Shown piece after piece: positions 1-13,576 of a DNA stretch of 64,000 nucleotides (positions within the stretch are counted from its first letter, which is position 1; every line of letters starts with the position of its first letter). The notes under the pieces are model-generated. The model worked only from the letters and a program-made list of their open reading frames with translations, made no database searches and was not told the origin of the DNA. A program made the translations under genes and the position numbers. Source of the stretch: Bradyrhizobium sp. in8p8 (GTDB taxonomy: Bacteria; Pseudomonadota; Alphaproteobacteria; Rhizobiales; Xanthobacteraceae); NCBI RefSeq assembly GCF_000426845.1, contig NZ_AUGD01000003.1:434001-498000 (forward strand). The letters are read 5' to 3'.

Positions 1-105
1 AAGAATTTTGCCAGATGCATGCGACCTCCGGACGCGCCGCCGGTATTGGTGCGGGGCGCCTCGTCTCAGTCGTCGGCTCGAAGACTTGGGTTCAGGTCGG
101 CGGTC

Positions 106-756
106 TTACCGCCGCGTCAGGCCCTTGCTCTGCATGCGCCAGACCAGGAGATCGACGCGGTCCTGGCCGAAGAACGGCTCGTTCTCGAATACGAAGGTCG
201 GCACGCCCCAATGGCCTGACGCCGCGTGGTCCGTCTCGTTCTCAGCGATCACCTGCTCGTAGCGATCCGGGTCGGCTGTGATCGCCGCATCCATTGCAGC
301 GAGATCGAAGCCGGCTTTCTCGGCCGCCCGCGCGAGATGATCGCCTTCGTTCCATCCGGCGACCGAGCCGTCCCAAAGCACGCGGGCGATCGCGCAGGTG
401 AATGCGAGCGAGCGGCCTTCGAGCTGCGCCATGGCACCCAGCCGCGTCAGGCGGTGGATGTAGGGCTGCTCGGCCGCGACCTCCAGCGTCGTCATGTCCT
501 GCACGATCGGATCGGGTCGCGGAAAACGGAACGGGATGCCCTCGTATTCCGCCACGCGGATGGAATCGCGAACGACGTAGCGCGCAAACTGCGGGTTGGC
601 CTTCTTGAAGAAGCCGGGCACGCGCACCGCGAGCGGATAGACCGGCCGCAGGTTCACGGTCAGATCGTAGTCTTCGACGAGTTTTTGCGTCTTGGGCAGC
701 GCCAGATAGCTGTAGGGGCTGCGGAAGGAGAAGAAGAGGTCGACGGCGAGGGTCAT
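106..756 (-). CDS. DsbA-fold isomerase, 2-hydroxychromene-2-carboxylate isomerase-like
   Basis: This 216-residue thioredoxin-fold protein resembles the DsbA/GST-kappa family, whose best-known members isomerise 2-hydroxychromene-2-carboxylate with glutathione in aromatic breakdown. The N-terminal FFSFRSPYSYLA puts Ser13 where redox-active DsbA proteins have CxxC. GVPTF near residue 184 is the cis-proline loop. The length is normal for the family. The gene is last in a three-gene run, and its ATG overlaps the upstream stop as ATGA. The substrate cannot be told from sequence; with an efflux pump and a DUF2867 protein upstream, a detoxification role is a guess. Confidence 0.85.
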   Translation of the reverse strand: MTLAVDLFFSFRSPYSYLALPKTQKLVEDYDLTVNLRPVYPLAVRVPGFFKKANPQFARYVVRDSIRVAEYEGIPFRFPRPDPIVQDMTTLEVAAEQPYIHRLTRLGAMAQLEGRSLAFTCAIARVLWDGSVAGWNEGDHLARAAEKAGFDLAAMDAAITADPDRYEQVIAENETDHAASGHWGVPTFVFENEPFFGQDRVDLLVWRMQSKGLTRR

Positions 757-1241
757 CGTGCTGGCTCCACAATCCGCCCCATCATGCTGCGGACCACGAG
801 CTTGTGGAAGGGCATGATCAGCATGAGATAGGTGCGGCCGAGCAGATTGTGCGTGCGCACCAGCGTGGTTGACGTCACCTCGCGGTCCGCCGCCGGGCCT
901 GCGACATCGGCCACGATGCGAAAATCGAGATGGTAGTCGTTGAAACCAGCGACCAGCCGTTCGGGCGTTTCGCTGAGCACCGGAAACAGGCCGATCAACC
1001 CGTGCGGCGCCGGAGCGCCTTCGCCCGATGTCCTCAGTCCGAACGGTTTCACCAGAATGTTGCGCAGGCGCAGCAGCGCGTCGGTCCAGCGCGGCCCGTG
1101 GAGCACCATCCTGGTGCAGGCTTCGCGGGCATCGAGCGCCGCCGCGCCGATCTCCACGCGAAACGCGTCGATGAACTGCGCGCCTGCCAGCACCGTTTCG
1201 ACATCGACATTGGGAGTGATTTCGCGAACTGTCCCGTTCAT
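753..1241 (-). CDS. DUF2867 family protein
   Basis: A 162-residue protein resembling DUF2867, a family of unknown function often found with lipid- or nucleoside-sugar-related genes. The first in-frame ATG (MNGTVREITPN) is at 1241 and overlaps the TGA of the upstream MATE gene as ATGA. The reading frame stays open further upstream, but only inside the MATE gene. The C-terminal part (NLLGRTYLMLIMPFHKLVV) is the best preserved stretch and has a hydrophobic segment before a basic end. Stop and start are again shared (ATGA) with the downstream DsbA-like gene, so the three genes are very probably co-translated. Confidence 0.75.
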   Translation of the reverse strand: MNGTVREITPNVDVETVLAGAQFIDAFRVEIGAAALDAREACTRMVLHGPRWTDALLRLRNILVKPFGLRTSGEGAPAPHGLIGLFPVLSETPERLVAGFNDYHLDFRIVADVAGPAADREVTSTTLVRTHNLLGRTYLMLIMPFHKLVVRSMMGRIVEPAR

Positions 1242-2638
1242 GCCGCCAATCTGCGCGCGAGCATCCGGAAGCGCAAGATCAGGAGACCGGCATAGACGAA
1301 CGTACCGACCGAGAATCCGATCCAGACACCGATCGCGCCCAACCTTGTGTGGAACGCCAGCACCCAGCCGATCGGAAAGGCGACGCACCAATAGCCGATC
1401 GCCGCGAACAGCAATGTCATCCTGGTGTCGTTGATGCCGCGCAGCGCGCCGCCCATGATGGTCTGGAGGCCGTCGGCGATGAAGAAGCTGGCGCCGACCA
1501 GCAGCAGAGTCCCGGTCAGTTCGACCGTCGCCGCGCTTTCGGCGCCGCCGCCGAAAAACAGCCGGCCGAGCTGGTAGCGGCCGATGATGATGGCGATGGT
1601 CAGCGCTGAGACCAGCGCGAGGCCGAGCACGGCAGCGACCAGCCCCGCGCGCTTCACTGCCGCCGGATCATTGCGGCCGAAGGCATGGCCAACCCGCACC
1701 GTCGCTGCCATGCCGATGCCGAGCGGCACCATGAACAGCACCGCCGTGACCTGGAGCGCGATCTGGTGCGCGGCAATCGCAGTGGTCGAGATCAATCCCA
1801 TCAGCAGCGCCGCCGAGGAGAACAGGCCGTATTCCAGCAGCAGCGAGAACGAGATCGGCGCGCCGATCGCAATGAGCTGGCGCATCAAGGGCCAGTCGAT
1901 CCGCCACAGGCGCGCGAGCGGATGGTAATCCGCAAACGGCTCGCGCAGCGCCGCGATCGCGAGCGCGGCGAGGAAGGTGCCGAGATTGACCAGCGTGGTC
2001 GCGAGTCCTGCGCCGAACAGCCCGAGCTCCGGCAGGCCGAACAGGCCGTGGATCAGGGCATAGACCAGCGCGGCATTGATCGGGATCGCCGCCACGGTGA
2101 TCCATAGGGGCGCCTGTGGCCGGTTCACCGCGCTCATCATGCCGCGCAGCGCGATGAAGCCGAGCGCCGGCGCGACGCCCCAGGCGAGGCCGTTCAGGTA
2201 GCGCTGCGCCAGCGCCGCCGATTGCGGCGCCTGGCCGAGCGCGAGCAGGATCTGCTCGCCGTAGAGCGGCGAGGCCATCATCGGCAGCGAGATCAGGAGC
2301 GCAACCCACAGGCCGACGCGCAAGGAGCGGCGGATCAGCCTGACGTCGCCGGCACCGAACGCCTGCGCCGCCAGCGGGGACACCGCGGACGTCAATCCGA
2401 GCCCGAAGGTGAAGCTGACGAAGTAGACCGTATGGGCCAGCGCCGCAGCGGCCACGGCGTCCTCGCCGAGCCGGCCGATCATCGCCAGGTCGGTGGTGAT
2501 CATTGCGATCTGCCCGAGCTGCGTCAGCATCAACGGCACGGCGAGGCGCAGCGTCTCGGCCAACTCCTCGGCGAGATGGTTCGGCGGTGCATCCGAGCGT
2601 GCGTGGCCCGGCTGTTCGGTGTCCAGAAGTTCAGTCAT
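1238..2638 (-). CDS. MATE family multidrug/sodium efflux transporter
   Basis: This 466-residue inner-membrane protein has about twelve hydrophobic segments in two halves, as in MATE antiporters, which export cationic drugs or metabolites in exchange for Na+ or H+. The first half begins LRLAVPLMLTQLGQIAM and the second starts around FLAALAIAALREP and LLEYGLFSSAALLMG. The start chosen is the ATG at 2638 (MTELLDTEQ); a TTG 66 bases upstream would add a poorly conserved leader. It is first in the operon with DUF2867 and the DsbA-like gene. The transported substrate is not predictable. Confidence 0.9.
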   Translation of the reverse strand: MTELLDTEQPGHARSDAPPNHLAEELAETLRLAVPLMLTQLGQIAMITTDLAMIGRLGEDAVAAAALAHTVYFVSFTFGLGLTSAVSPLAAQAFGAGDVRLIRRSLRVGLWVALLISLPMMASPLYGEQILLALGQAPQSAALAQRYLNGLAWGVAPALGFIALRGMMSAVNRPQAPLWITVAAIPINAALVYALIHGLFGLPELGLFGAGLATTLVNLGTFLAALAIAALREPFADYHPLARLWRIDWPLMRQLIAIGAPISFSLLLEYGLFSSAALLMGLISTTAIAAHQIALQVTAVLFMVPLGIGMAATVRVGHAFGRNDPAAVKRAGLVAAVLGLALVSALTIAIIIGRYQLGRLFFGGGAESAATVELTGTLLLVGASFFIADGLQTIMGGALRGINDTRMTLLFAAIGYWCVAFPIGWVLAFHTRLGAIGVWIGFSVGTFVYAGLLILRFRMLARRLAA

Positions 2639-2796
2639 GGCAAGGCCATAGCAGCCTCGATCGGCGAAGTAACGGCAAAGAAGCGTGAGGGCTGGTCTTG
2701 CCAAAAAAAGTGCGTGCGCAGGCGAAGGAAAGTTCGGCTTGGACCGTATTCCTCATGTGCGCGTCTGGCGCCGGTCTCACATGGGGGAAGCCGAGC

Positions 2797-3531
2797 ATGA
2801 CAACGAGATTCAGAATGACGTTCGCCGCGCTGCTCATCGGGTCTGCCCTCACGGGCGCCGGCGCCGCTGCAGCGGCCGACCTGAGGTTGCCCGCATCGCC
2901 GCCCCCGCAAGCCCAGGCCGCATCTGCGGCTCTCTTCAGCTGGGCGGGGCCCTATCTCGGCGTGCAGGCCGGCTACCTGTCGGGCCGCACTGAGACCTCG
3001 TTTCCCGCCACCGGGGAATTTCACTTCGTCGATCCCAAGGGGGCGACCGTAGGTGCAACGGCAGGCTTCTCCGCGCAATGGGGCCGTATCGTCGCCGGTA
3101 TCGAGGGCGACGTGAACTTTGTCGATGCGCGGGCGACGGTCGACACCGGCTTTGCCCCGACCCCTTCCGTCACCCAGCTTCAGTCCGCGGTCAATTGGAA
3201 TAGCCATCTGCGTGGACGCGTCGGCTACGCCTTCGGCCGGACGATGCTGTTTGCCAGCGGGGGCCTCGCCGTTGCGGGGGTCGAAAGCAAAGCGTTCGAC
3301 AATGCGAGCGGGGCGGTCGCCAACTGGACCGATACCCGTGTCGGCTGGTCGATCGGAGCAGGCAGTGAATTCCGCTTCGCACCGAACGCGTCCGCCCGGC
3401 TCGAATATCTCTATGACAATTACGGCTCAAGAACCCTCGGAAGCCAGACGGTTGGAGCCGTCAGTTTCACCGAACGCGCGTCCAGGCTCGATACCCATAC
3501 CGTTCGAGCAGGCGTCTACTGGCGCTTTTGA
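2797..3531 (+). CDS. Outer-membrane beta-barrel porin-like protein (Omp25/Omp31 type)
   Basis: A 244-residue exported protein. A signal peptide (MTTRFRMTFAALLIGSAL, then AGAAAAADL as cleavage region) is followed by the pattern FSWAGPYLGVQAGYLSG, typical of rhizobial Omp25/Omp31-like barrels. Alternating hydrophobic strands run to a terminal aromatic, RAGVYWRF, the usual signal for barrel assembly. The ATG at 2797 is preceded by a GGGGGAAG ribosome site; an ATG at 2698 in the same frame would bury the signal peptide. It is divergent from the MATE gene. The likely role is structural or pore-forming in the outer membrane. Confidence 0.88.
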   Translation: MTTRFRMTFAALLIGSALTGAGAAAAADLRLPASPPPQAQAASAALFSWAGPYLGVQAGYLSGRTETSFPATGEFHFVDPKGATVGATAGFSAQWGRIVAGIEGDVNFVDARATVDTGFAPTPSVTQLQSAVNWNSHLRGRVGYAFGRTMLFASGGLAVAGVESKAFDNASGAVANWTDTRVGWSIGAGSEFRFAPNASARLEYLYDNYGSRTLGSQTVGAVSFTERASRLDTHTVRAGVYWRF

Positions 3532-3667
3532 CCGGTTGTCGCGACTTGTTGCCGCGGATGATGCAATTGAGGCGGTGCCGCATTCCGGAGATGCGGCATA
3601 TCCTCATGACCGGGACCGGCTCGTACCGCATAGCCATCATGGCCGCAGTCCAAGGCAGCAGATCGAG

Positions 3668-4228
3668 ATGATGGAAGAACCATCGGACGAGGCCTTGATG
3701 TCGAAGGTTTCGGCGCAGCGGCAGCACGCGTTTCGCATCCTGATGCGGCGTCACATGCCCCGCGCGCTGCGGGTCGCGGAGCGGATCGTTCGCGATCCGG
3801 CCGAGGCCGATGACATCGGCCAGGAAGCGTTCATGCGTGTCTGGACCCACGCGGCCTCGTTCGATCCGAAGGTTGCGAAATTCACGACCTGGCTCTACCG
3901 CATCGTCCTCAACCTGACGTTCGACCGCACGCGGCGCCGAACGTTTCAGCCTCTCGAAGAAGCCGGCGAGGTGCCCGATACGGGACCGCACGCCGTCGAG
4001 CGGTTGATCGCCGATGAGGAGCTCAGCCTTCTCAACCGCGCGATGGCCGGCCTGTCGGACCGGCAGCGCGGCGCGATCGCGCTCTTCCACATGGAGGGAT
4101 TGAGCGGAGAGGAAGCGGCGAAGGCGATGAATCTCAGCGCCAAGGCGTTCGAATCGCTGCTGGGTCGCGCCCGCGCGGCGCTGAAGGCAAATGTTCAGAA
4201 AATACAAGACACGGGGAGCTACGCATGA
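3668..4228 (+). CDS. ECF-type RNA polymerase sigma factor
   Basis: This 186-residue sigma-70 family protein has the two ECF domains. Region 2 covers about residues 22-92 (EADDIGQEAFMRVW and KFTTWLYRIVLNLTFD are the core-binding and -10 recognition helices). Region 4 covers about 125-180 (LSDRQRGAIALFHMEGLSGE, then an HTH ending in LGRARAALK). The ATG at 3668 is followed by another at 3671; either could serve. Its stop overlaps the next gene as ATGA, so it is coupled to a membrane protein likely to be its anti-sigma factor. The target promoters are unknown. Confidence 0.9.
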   Translation: MMEEPSDEALMSKVSAQRQHAFRILMRRHMPRALRVAERIVRDPAEADDIGQEAFMRVWTHAASFDPKVAKFTTWLYRIVLNLTFDRTRRRTFQPLEEAGEVPDTGPHAVERLIADEELSLLNRAMAGLSDRQRGAIALFHMEGLSGEEAAKAMNLSAKAFESLLGRARAALKANVQKIQDTGSYA

Positions 4229-4653
4229 CGCCCGATCAGTTCAGGGAATTGGCCGAGACATGGGGAGGCGATGTCGAGCGCTGGCCGGCGGCAACGCGCG
4301 AGGCCGCGCGGCGATTTGCGGCGAGCGCGGAAGGCGCCGCCGTGCTGGCTAAGCAGGGCCGCCTCGACCGCCTGCTCGCTGTCGCCCCGGAGATCGAGAC
4401 GGCGCGGGCGGACCGTTCGAGCTTTCTTGTCCTGCAGAGGCTCGCCGCCGTCCCGCCGCAGCATCGGCCGGCATGGCATCAGCGCCTGTTGCGCTGGCCG
4501 GCGCTCGTTCCCGCCGCAAGTCTCGCCTGCTCGGTGATGGTGGGCGTGTGGCTGGCCGGGGCCATGCCCTATGTCCAGGCGCCGTCGGATGCGTTCTCCG
4601 TCATGAGCGGCGTCTTCGACGTCTACGCAATCGGCTATGGATCGGTGCAATGA
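4225..4653 (+). CDS. Putative anti-sigma factor, single-pass membrane protein
   Basis: A 142-residue protein of no family I can name. It starts MTPDQFRELAETWGGDVERW, a soluble N-terminal region rich in Arg and Ala, has one membrane segment at about residues 91-113 (PALVPAASLACSVMVGVWLA) and a short outer tail. A cytoplasmic head, one membrane helix and ATGA coupling to an ECF sigma gene are the usual layout of a cognate anti-sigma factor. No zinc-binding HxxxCxxC motif is present. It also overlaps the following gene as ATGA, giving a three-gene unit. Confidence 0.65.
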   Translation: MTPDQFRELAETWGGDVERWPAATREAARRFAASAEGAAVLAKQGRLDRLLAVAPEIETARADRSSFLVLQRLAAVPPQHRPAWHQRLLRWPALVPAASLACSVMVGVWLAGAMPYVQAPSDAFSVMSGVFDVYAIGYGSVQ

Positions 4654-5093
4654 AGTTCTGGCGAGAATGGTCCACTCCCTGGCGCGCGCTCATGCTGCTG
4701 TCGCTGTGCGTCAATGTCATCCTTTTCACCTATGTCTCGGTGCAATGGCTGCTGCCCGGCGGCTTCAGGCCTGGCGCGGGCGTGCCGATCCGCATGATCG
4801 AGCGTGTCGCCGAGAGATTGCCGGCGGAAGACGCAGAGATCCTGTGGAGCATCTATCGCGGCAAGGAGGCCGAGCTGCTGCCGCTGCAGTCCGAATACCG
4901 GCTCGCGCTGATCAAGGCCATGAAGACGGCGGCACAGACGAACCTGGACAAGGCGGAACTGGAAGCGGCCGTGAAGGAGGCCCGCGACAAGCGCGTGAAG
5001 ATAGGCGACCTCGTCGTCGCAACCTTCGTCGAGATGCTGGAACGAATTTCACCGAAAGGACGCCGCCAACTCGTCGGCGGCTATTTTCGCTGA
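4650..5093 (+). CDS. Periplasmic heavy-metal sensor / Spy-CpxP-like protein
   Basis: A 147-residue protein with one N-terminal membrane anchor (about residues 11-34) and a long helical periplasmic part. RMIERVAERLPAEDAEILWS, LLPLQSEYRLALIKAM and FVEMLERISPKGRRQL match the helical-hairpin pattern of the CnrX/CpxP/Spy-like heavy-metal-sensor group, including the terminal Ser-Pro-Lys-Gly-Arg turn. In characterised systems such proteins sense metal or misfolded protein and set the activity of an ECF sigma through its anti-sigma, which fits the gene order here. No cluster of Cys or His is seen, so a metal ligand is not assured. Confidence 0.7.
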   Translation: MKFWREWSTPWRALMLLSLCVNVILFTYVSVQWLLPGGFRPGAGVPIRMIERVAERLPAEDAEILWSIYRGKEAELLPLQSEYRLALIKAMKTAAQTNLDKAELEAAVKEARDKRVKIGDLVVATFVEMLERISPKGRRQLVGGYFR

Positions 5094-5171
5094 GCCGCGC
5101 AGAGTGAACGAGGGATTCGGTCCGTCCAGACGTATCACCTACATCGATGTCTGCGAATTGGTGGAGATGAT

Positions 5172-5474
5172 ATGGTGCAACGATTTGGCAGGACGGCAAG
5201 CGGGACGGTAGTGAGCTTCTCGCGGCGGGCCGCCGTCTATGTGCGTGCGGCTCTTGCAGCTGCGAGTTTGATCGCACTTCTAGTGCTGTTCCTGTCGCAA
5301 GCTTCCGCGGAGGATACACGGAACGAAGCGAAGCAGGCCTGCAAGGCGGATTATTCGCGCCTCTGCGCGGGAACGATGCCCGGAGGCGGCCGCATTCGCA
5401 AATGCCTCAGCGACAATTACGGGGGCTTGTCGGCGGCCTGCAAACAGGCCCTCGATGCACGTCCGCCGAAATAG
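5172..5474 (+). CDS. Small secreted cysteine-rich repeat protein
   Basis: A 100-residue exported protein. A hydrophobic stretch at about residues 25-47 ends at a plausible cleavage site (SQASAED). The mature part has four cysteines in the pattern KQACKADYSRLCAG, RKCLSDNY and AACKQAL, which matches one unit of the cysteine-rich (GLG1/FGFR-like) repeat common in rhizobial secreted proteins. The ATG at 5172 follows a GGAG. It stands alone after the ECF operon, about 80 bases downstream, and might share its regulation. Its function is unknown. Confidence 0.7.
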   Translation: MVQRFGRTASGTVVSFSRRAAVYVRAALAAASLIALLVLFLSQASAEDTRNEAKQACKADYSRLCAGTMPGGGRIRKCLSDNYGGLSAACKQALDARPPK

Positions 5475-5480
5475 GGCGGG

Positions 5481-6773
5481 CTAGCTCCGCGCCGGCACGC
5501 GATTGATCTTCGCACCAAGCGCGTTCAGCCGCTCCTCGATGCGCTCATAGCCGCGCTCGATCTGGTCGGCGTTGTTGATGGTCGAGGTGCCTTCGGCGCA
5601 GACCGCCGCGAGCAGCATCGCCATGCCGGCGCGGATGTCCGGCGAGGTCATGGTCGCGCCGTGCAGGCGGCTCGGCCCGGCGATGATGGCGCGGTGCGGG
5701 TCGCACAGCACGATGCGCGCGCCCATCGCGATCAGCTTGTCGACGAAGAACATCCTGGATTCGAACATCTTCTCGAACATCAGGATCACCCCCTCGCATT
5801 GCGTGGCGGTGACGATCGCGATCGACATCAGATCGGCCGGGAAGGCCGGCCAGGGCTGGTCCTCGAGCTTCGGCACATGGCCACCGAAATCGTCCTGGAT
5901 CTTCAGCGTCTGGTTCGAGGGCACGATGAGGTCGTCGCCTTCGACGCGGCAGATGATGCCGAGCCGCTCGAAACCCATGCGGATCGAGCGCAGATGCTCG
6001 ACGCCGGCCCGCGTGATGCGCAGCGGTGATCGCGTCACGGCGGCAAGTCCGATCAGCGAGCCGACCTCGATGTGATCGGGCTGGATCCTGTAGGTCGCCT
6101 CTCCCAGCGTCGCCGGCCCGTGCACGATCATGGTGTTGGTGCCGATGCCTTCGATTCTGGCGCCGAGCGCGACCAGGAAATTGGCGAGGTCCTGCACGTG
6201 CGGCTCGGAGGCCGCGTTGCGCAAATAGGTGACGCCGTCCGCGGCGACCGCCGCGACCAGTGCATTCTCGGTTGCGGTGACGCTCGGCTCGTCCAGGAAT
6301 ACGTCCGCACCCGCGAGCCTGGGCGCGCGGAATTCGAGCCGGTCGGTCGCGGTGACCTTTGCTCCAAGCTGCTCCAGCGCCAGCACATGCGTATCGAGCC
6401 GGCGGCGCCCGATGACGTCGCCGCCGGGCGGCGGCAGCATCACCTCGCCGCAGCGCGCGAGCAGGGGTCCGGCGAGCAGGATGGAGGCGCGGATGCGCAC
6501 GCAGAGCTCTGGGTCGAGGTCGGCCGCGCGGATGCTCTTGGCATGGATCTGCAGCGTATTGCGGGCACTCCATTCCGCCGACGCACCGACCGAGCGGATC
6601 AGTTCGACCAGCGTCTCGGTGTCGCGGATGCGCGGCACGTTCTCCAGCGTGACCGGATGCTCCGTGAGCAGCGCGGCGGCGATGATCGGCAGTGCCGAAT
6701 TCTTGTTGCCGGACGGTTCGATCGAGCCCGAGAGCCGGTGACCGCCCTCGACGATGTATTGGATGGGCGCCAC
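5481..6773 (-). CDS. murA: UDP-N-acetylglucosamine 1-carboxyvinyltransferase (MurA type) with Asp at the Cys115 position
   Basis: This 430-residue enoylpyruvate transferase would join phosphoenolpyruvate to UDP-GlcNAc, the first committed step of peptidoglycan synthesis. GNKN (Lys24, Asn25) matches the catalytic Lys22/Asn23 of E. coli MurA, and QIERGYERIEERL matches the C-terminal Arg loop. The active-site loop reads PPPGGDVIGRRRLD, so Asp119 stands where E. coli has Cys115. MurA enzymes with Asp there are active but not inactivated by fosfomycin. The DIRAGMA and AFPADLM segments also differ from common MurA. It may be a paralogue beside a Cys-type enzyme elsewhere. The start is a GTG at 6773. 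Confidence 0.85.
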   Translation of the reverse strand: MAPIQYIVEGGHRLSGSIEPSGNKNSALPIIAAALLTEHPVTLENVPRIRDTETLVELIRSVGASAEWSARNTLQIHAKSIRAADLDPELCVRIRASILLAGPLLARCGEVMLPPPGGDVIGRRRLDTHVLALEQLGAKVTATDRLEFRAPRLAGADVFLDEPSVTATENALVAAVAADGVTYLRNAASEPHVQDLANFLVALGARIEGIGTNTMIVHGPATLGEATYRIQPDHIEVGSLIGLAAVTRSPLRITRAGVEHLRSIRMGFERLGIICRVEGDDLIVPSNQTLKIQDDFGGHVPKLEDQPWPAFPADLMSIAIVTATQCEGVILMFEKMFESRMFFVDKLIAMGARIVLCDPHRAIIAGPSRLHGATMTSPDIRAGMAMLLAAVCAEGTSTINNADQIERGYERIEERLNALGAKINRVPARS

Positions 6774-7028
6774 GTGGTTCTCGCTGTCCTGTTGCTGGGC
6801 GGGCTATTCGGGCGGAAACTACAGAGAATTGCGCGCGGGAGCAATTGTAGCGGGCGGTGGTTCGTGGCCGGTCCGCGAGCCCGGGCGAGGCTGCTGATCC
6901 CTCATGGTAAGAGCGCGGAACGCGCGTCTCGAACCATGCAGGCCCCATCTCGCCGGCGGCCGTCCTTCGACACGCCCGCTTCCGCGGGGCCCGTCAGGAC
7001 GAGGACGGGAGCTTGTGGCAAGCGGCCC

Positions 7029-7496
7029 TCAAAACAGCCCGATGATATTCCCGATCACATAGAGGAGTGCGATCAGGATCAGCGCGCCGATCATGAAGAA
7101 GGAGATTTCGATCGCGATGGCTCCGGTGCCCAGCGTGGCAGCGACGGCGGCGAGAAGCCGTTCTTCCCGGAAGATCAGGGAGAGCACCGAAAGCAGGATG
7201 GCGAGCAGGCCGAGCGAGATCGCGGTGACCGACGCGGCTTCACTCCAGCTTCCTCCAGCCGATTTCTCGGACCTGGGAGCCTGATACTCCACGCCCTTCA
7301 CTTTCGCGACAATGCGGTCCTTGATGCGGTACCCGGTGTCGACGATCACCTTGTCCGCCGGCGGCGGCGGGAACACGATCGGCACGACCCAGTGCGGCAG
7401 CACCGCCGCCATCAGCGCGAGAACGCCGACAATGCTGCCGATGATGCCGAGGCGGCGTGAGGGCGCAGCGGAACTGGGCGTTGCGGAGGCGATCAT
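7029..7496 (-). CDS. Conserved hypothetical membrane protein
   Basis: A 155-residue protein with about four hydrophobic segments: residues 17-42 (LGIIGSIVGVLALMAAVLPH), about 90-108 (VTAISLGLLAILLSVLSLIF), then two near the C-terminus ending in IGNIIGLF. A periplasmic loop (VIVDTGYRIKDRIVAKVKG) separates the first two. I recognise no family. It lies between the MurA and gyrB genes on the same strand but is about 150 bases from gyrB with a repeat between them, so it is probably transcribed separately. Confidence 0.6.
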   Translation of the reverse strand: MIASATPSSAAPSRRLGIIGSIVGVLALMAAVLPHWVVPIVFPPPPADKVIVDTGYRIKDRIVAKVKGVEYQAPRSEKSAGGSWSEAASVTAISLGLLAILLSVLSLIFREERLLAAVAATLGTGAIAIEISFFMIGALILIALLYVIGNIIGLF

Positions 7497-7580
7497 GACG
7501 TGAGGCTTCCCGGCCGGAATGGGCCAACGGGTTCATGCCAATTCGTCGCGATCGAGCGAGGGGAGGTTCAGGGTGTCCTT

Positions 7581-7601
7581 ACCTCTCCCTGCGGGAGAGG
7601 T
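7581..7601. repeat. Short palindromic intergenic repeat (CCTCTCCC family)
   Basis: CCTCTCCC and GGGAGAGG arms around a two-base loop, in the gap downstream of gyrB. The same arms recur at about 14741, 15211, 15331, 21307 and 21413. It probably folds as a hairpin and may help end gyrB transcription. Confidence 0.7.
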
Positions 7602-7644
7602 GACGGCGCCGGCCGCTATGGAGACGAAGCCCAGAGCCAACCCC

Positions 7645-12566
<4,922 letters not shown>

Positions 12567-12724
12567 CGTCGAAACTCCTGGATGTTCGCGCGGGTCATGC
12601 CCTGCGCATTGGCGGGCTGCGGCGCTGCGGCGCGCGGCCTCAGACGAGAAGTCGCGGCGGGAACCGGAGAGGTTCAACAGGGCGTCCGGCCAGTGCCGGG
12701 CGTGGACAGAAGCGCGGCTCAGGC

Positions 12725-13468
12725 TCAATACAGCTGGAGCGGCGGCCACGGCTCGCCGGCGCGCCCGACCGTGAGCTCCCAGGTATCGCCGGCTGCGACG
12801 TCAAGCATGTTCGTGCTGGCGGGGCGGCCGGGCACGCTCACGCCGTAGGCGTATCTGCCGGGCGGCAGGTCCAGCGCGACGGCGTTGGCGCCGGCCTGGC
12901 GCGAGATGGATCGTTCGTCGATCGTGAGCACGGCTTCCTTTTCGCCGATATTGCTGAACACCAGCTTGGCCCGGCCGGGCTCGGGCAGCACGTTCGCGCG
13001 CGTCGCGACCTCCGAATTCTTCTGCACGAGCTGCACCGCCGTGCCGCCGTCCTTGCGCGCCAGCTCCAGTGCCGCCGGCCCGATCGGAGAGACGAAGGCG
13101 AGACGCGCATGATCGGCGCCGACCCATGCGACGTCCTGCTGCTCCTGCCAGCCGAGCTTTCCAAGCTCGGCACGGTAGAAGGCGAGGACGTCACCGAGCG
13201 TTGCGGGCACGCGGGCTTCGAGCCTGGTCCGGAGCGGAGCTTCGATGCCGGGTATCACCGTGGTGTGGATCCCTCGATAGCTGTAGCGGGTCGGCGCGGG
13301 CAACCTGGCATCGGGATCGCGCGTGAGCGCGGCCGAAAACAGCGGCGGCAGATTCGACACGAAGGCGCCGGCGCTGGCCGCAAGCAGGCAGCTTGCGAGG
13401 AGCGCAAGGCCGCACGCAACAAGTTGCCATCGTGCCGGAGCTTGCGCTCCACGCCCCACCGCCGCCAT
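12725..13468 (-). CDS. Secreted single-module paralogue of the upstream-repeat protein
   Basis: A 247-residue exported protein that matches the last third of its downstream neighbour: [49 protein letters not shown] and a final PPLQLY line up almost residue for residue. A signal peptide covers about residues 1-35. The start at 13468 is chosen because GGAG sits seven bases before it; an ATG two codons upstream is also possible. The two genes are about 160 bases apart on the same strand and arose by duplication of the C-terminal module. Its function is unknown. Confidence 0.75.
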   Translation of the reverse strand: MAAVGRGAQAPARWQLVACGLALLASCLLAASAGAFVSNLPPLFSAALTRDPDARLPAPTRYSYRGIHTTVIPGIEAPLRTRLEARVPATLGDVLAFYRAELGKLGWQEQQDVAWVGADHARLAFVSPIGPAALELARKDGGTAVQLVQKNSEVATRANVLPEPGRAKLVFSNIGEKEAVLTIDERSISRQAGANAVALDLPPGRYAYGVSVPGRPASTNMLDVAAGDTWELTVGRAGEPWPPLQLY

Positions 13469-13576
13469 GCTCATGCTCCAAGGATGTCGCGCTGTCCGAC
13501 ATCCAGCGCGATGACCGCTGCTCGCGGCCTCAACCAGCTAGTCGCGGCCGTCAACAAGCGGGTTCAACGCAAGGGC

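Noticed and set aside
1..105. Gene at the left edge of the window
   Set aside because: The 105 bases after the DsbA-like stop show only short overlapping frames with no features.
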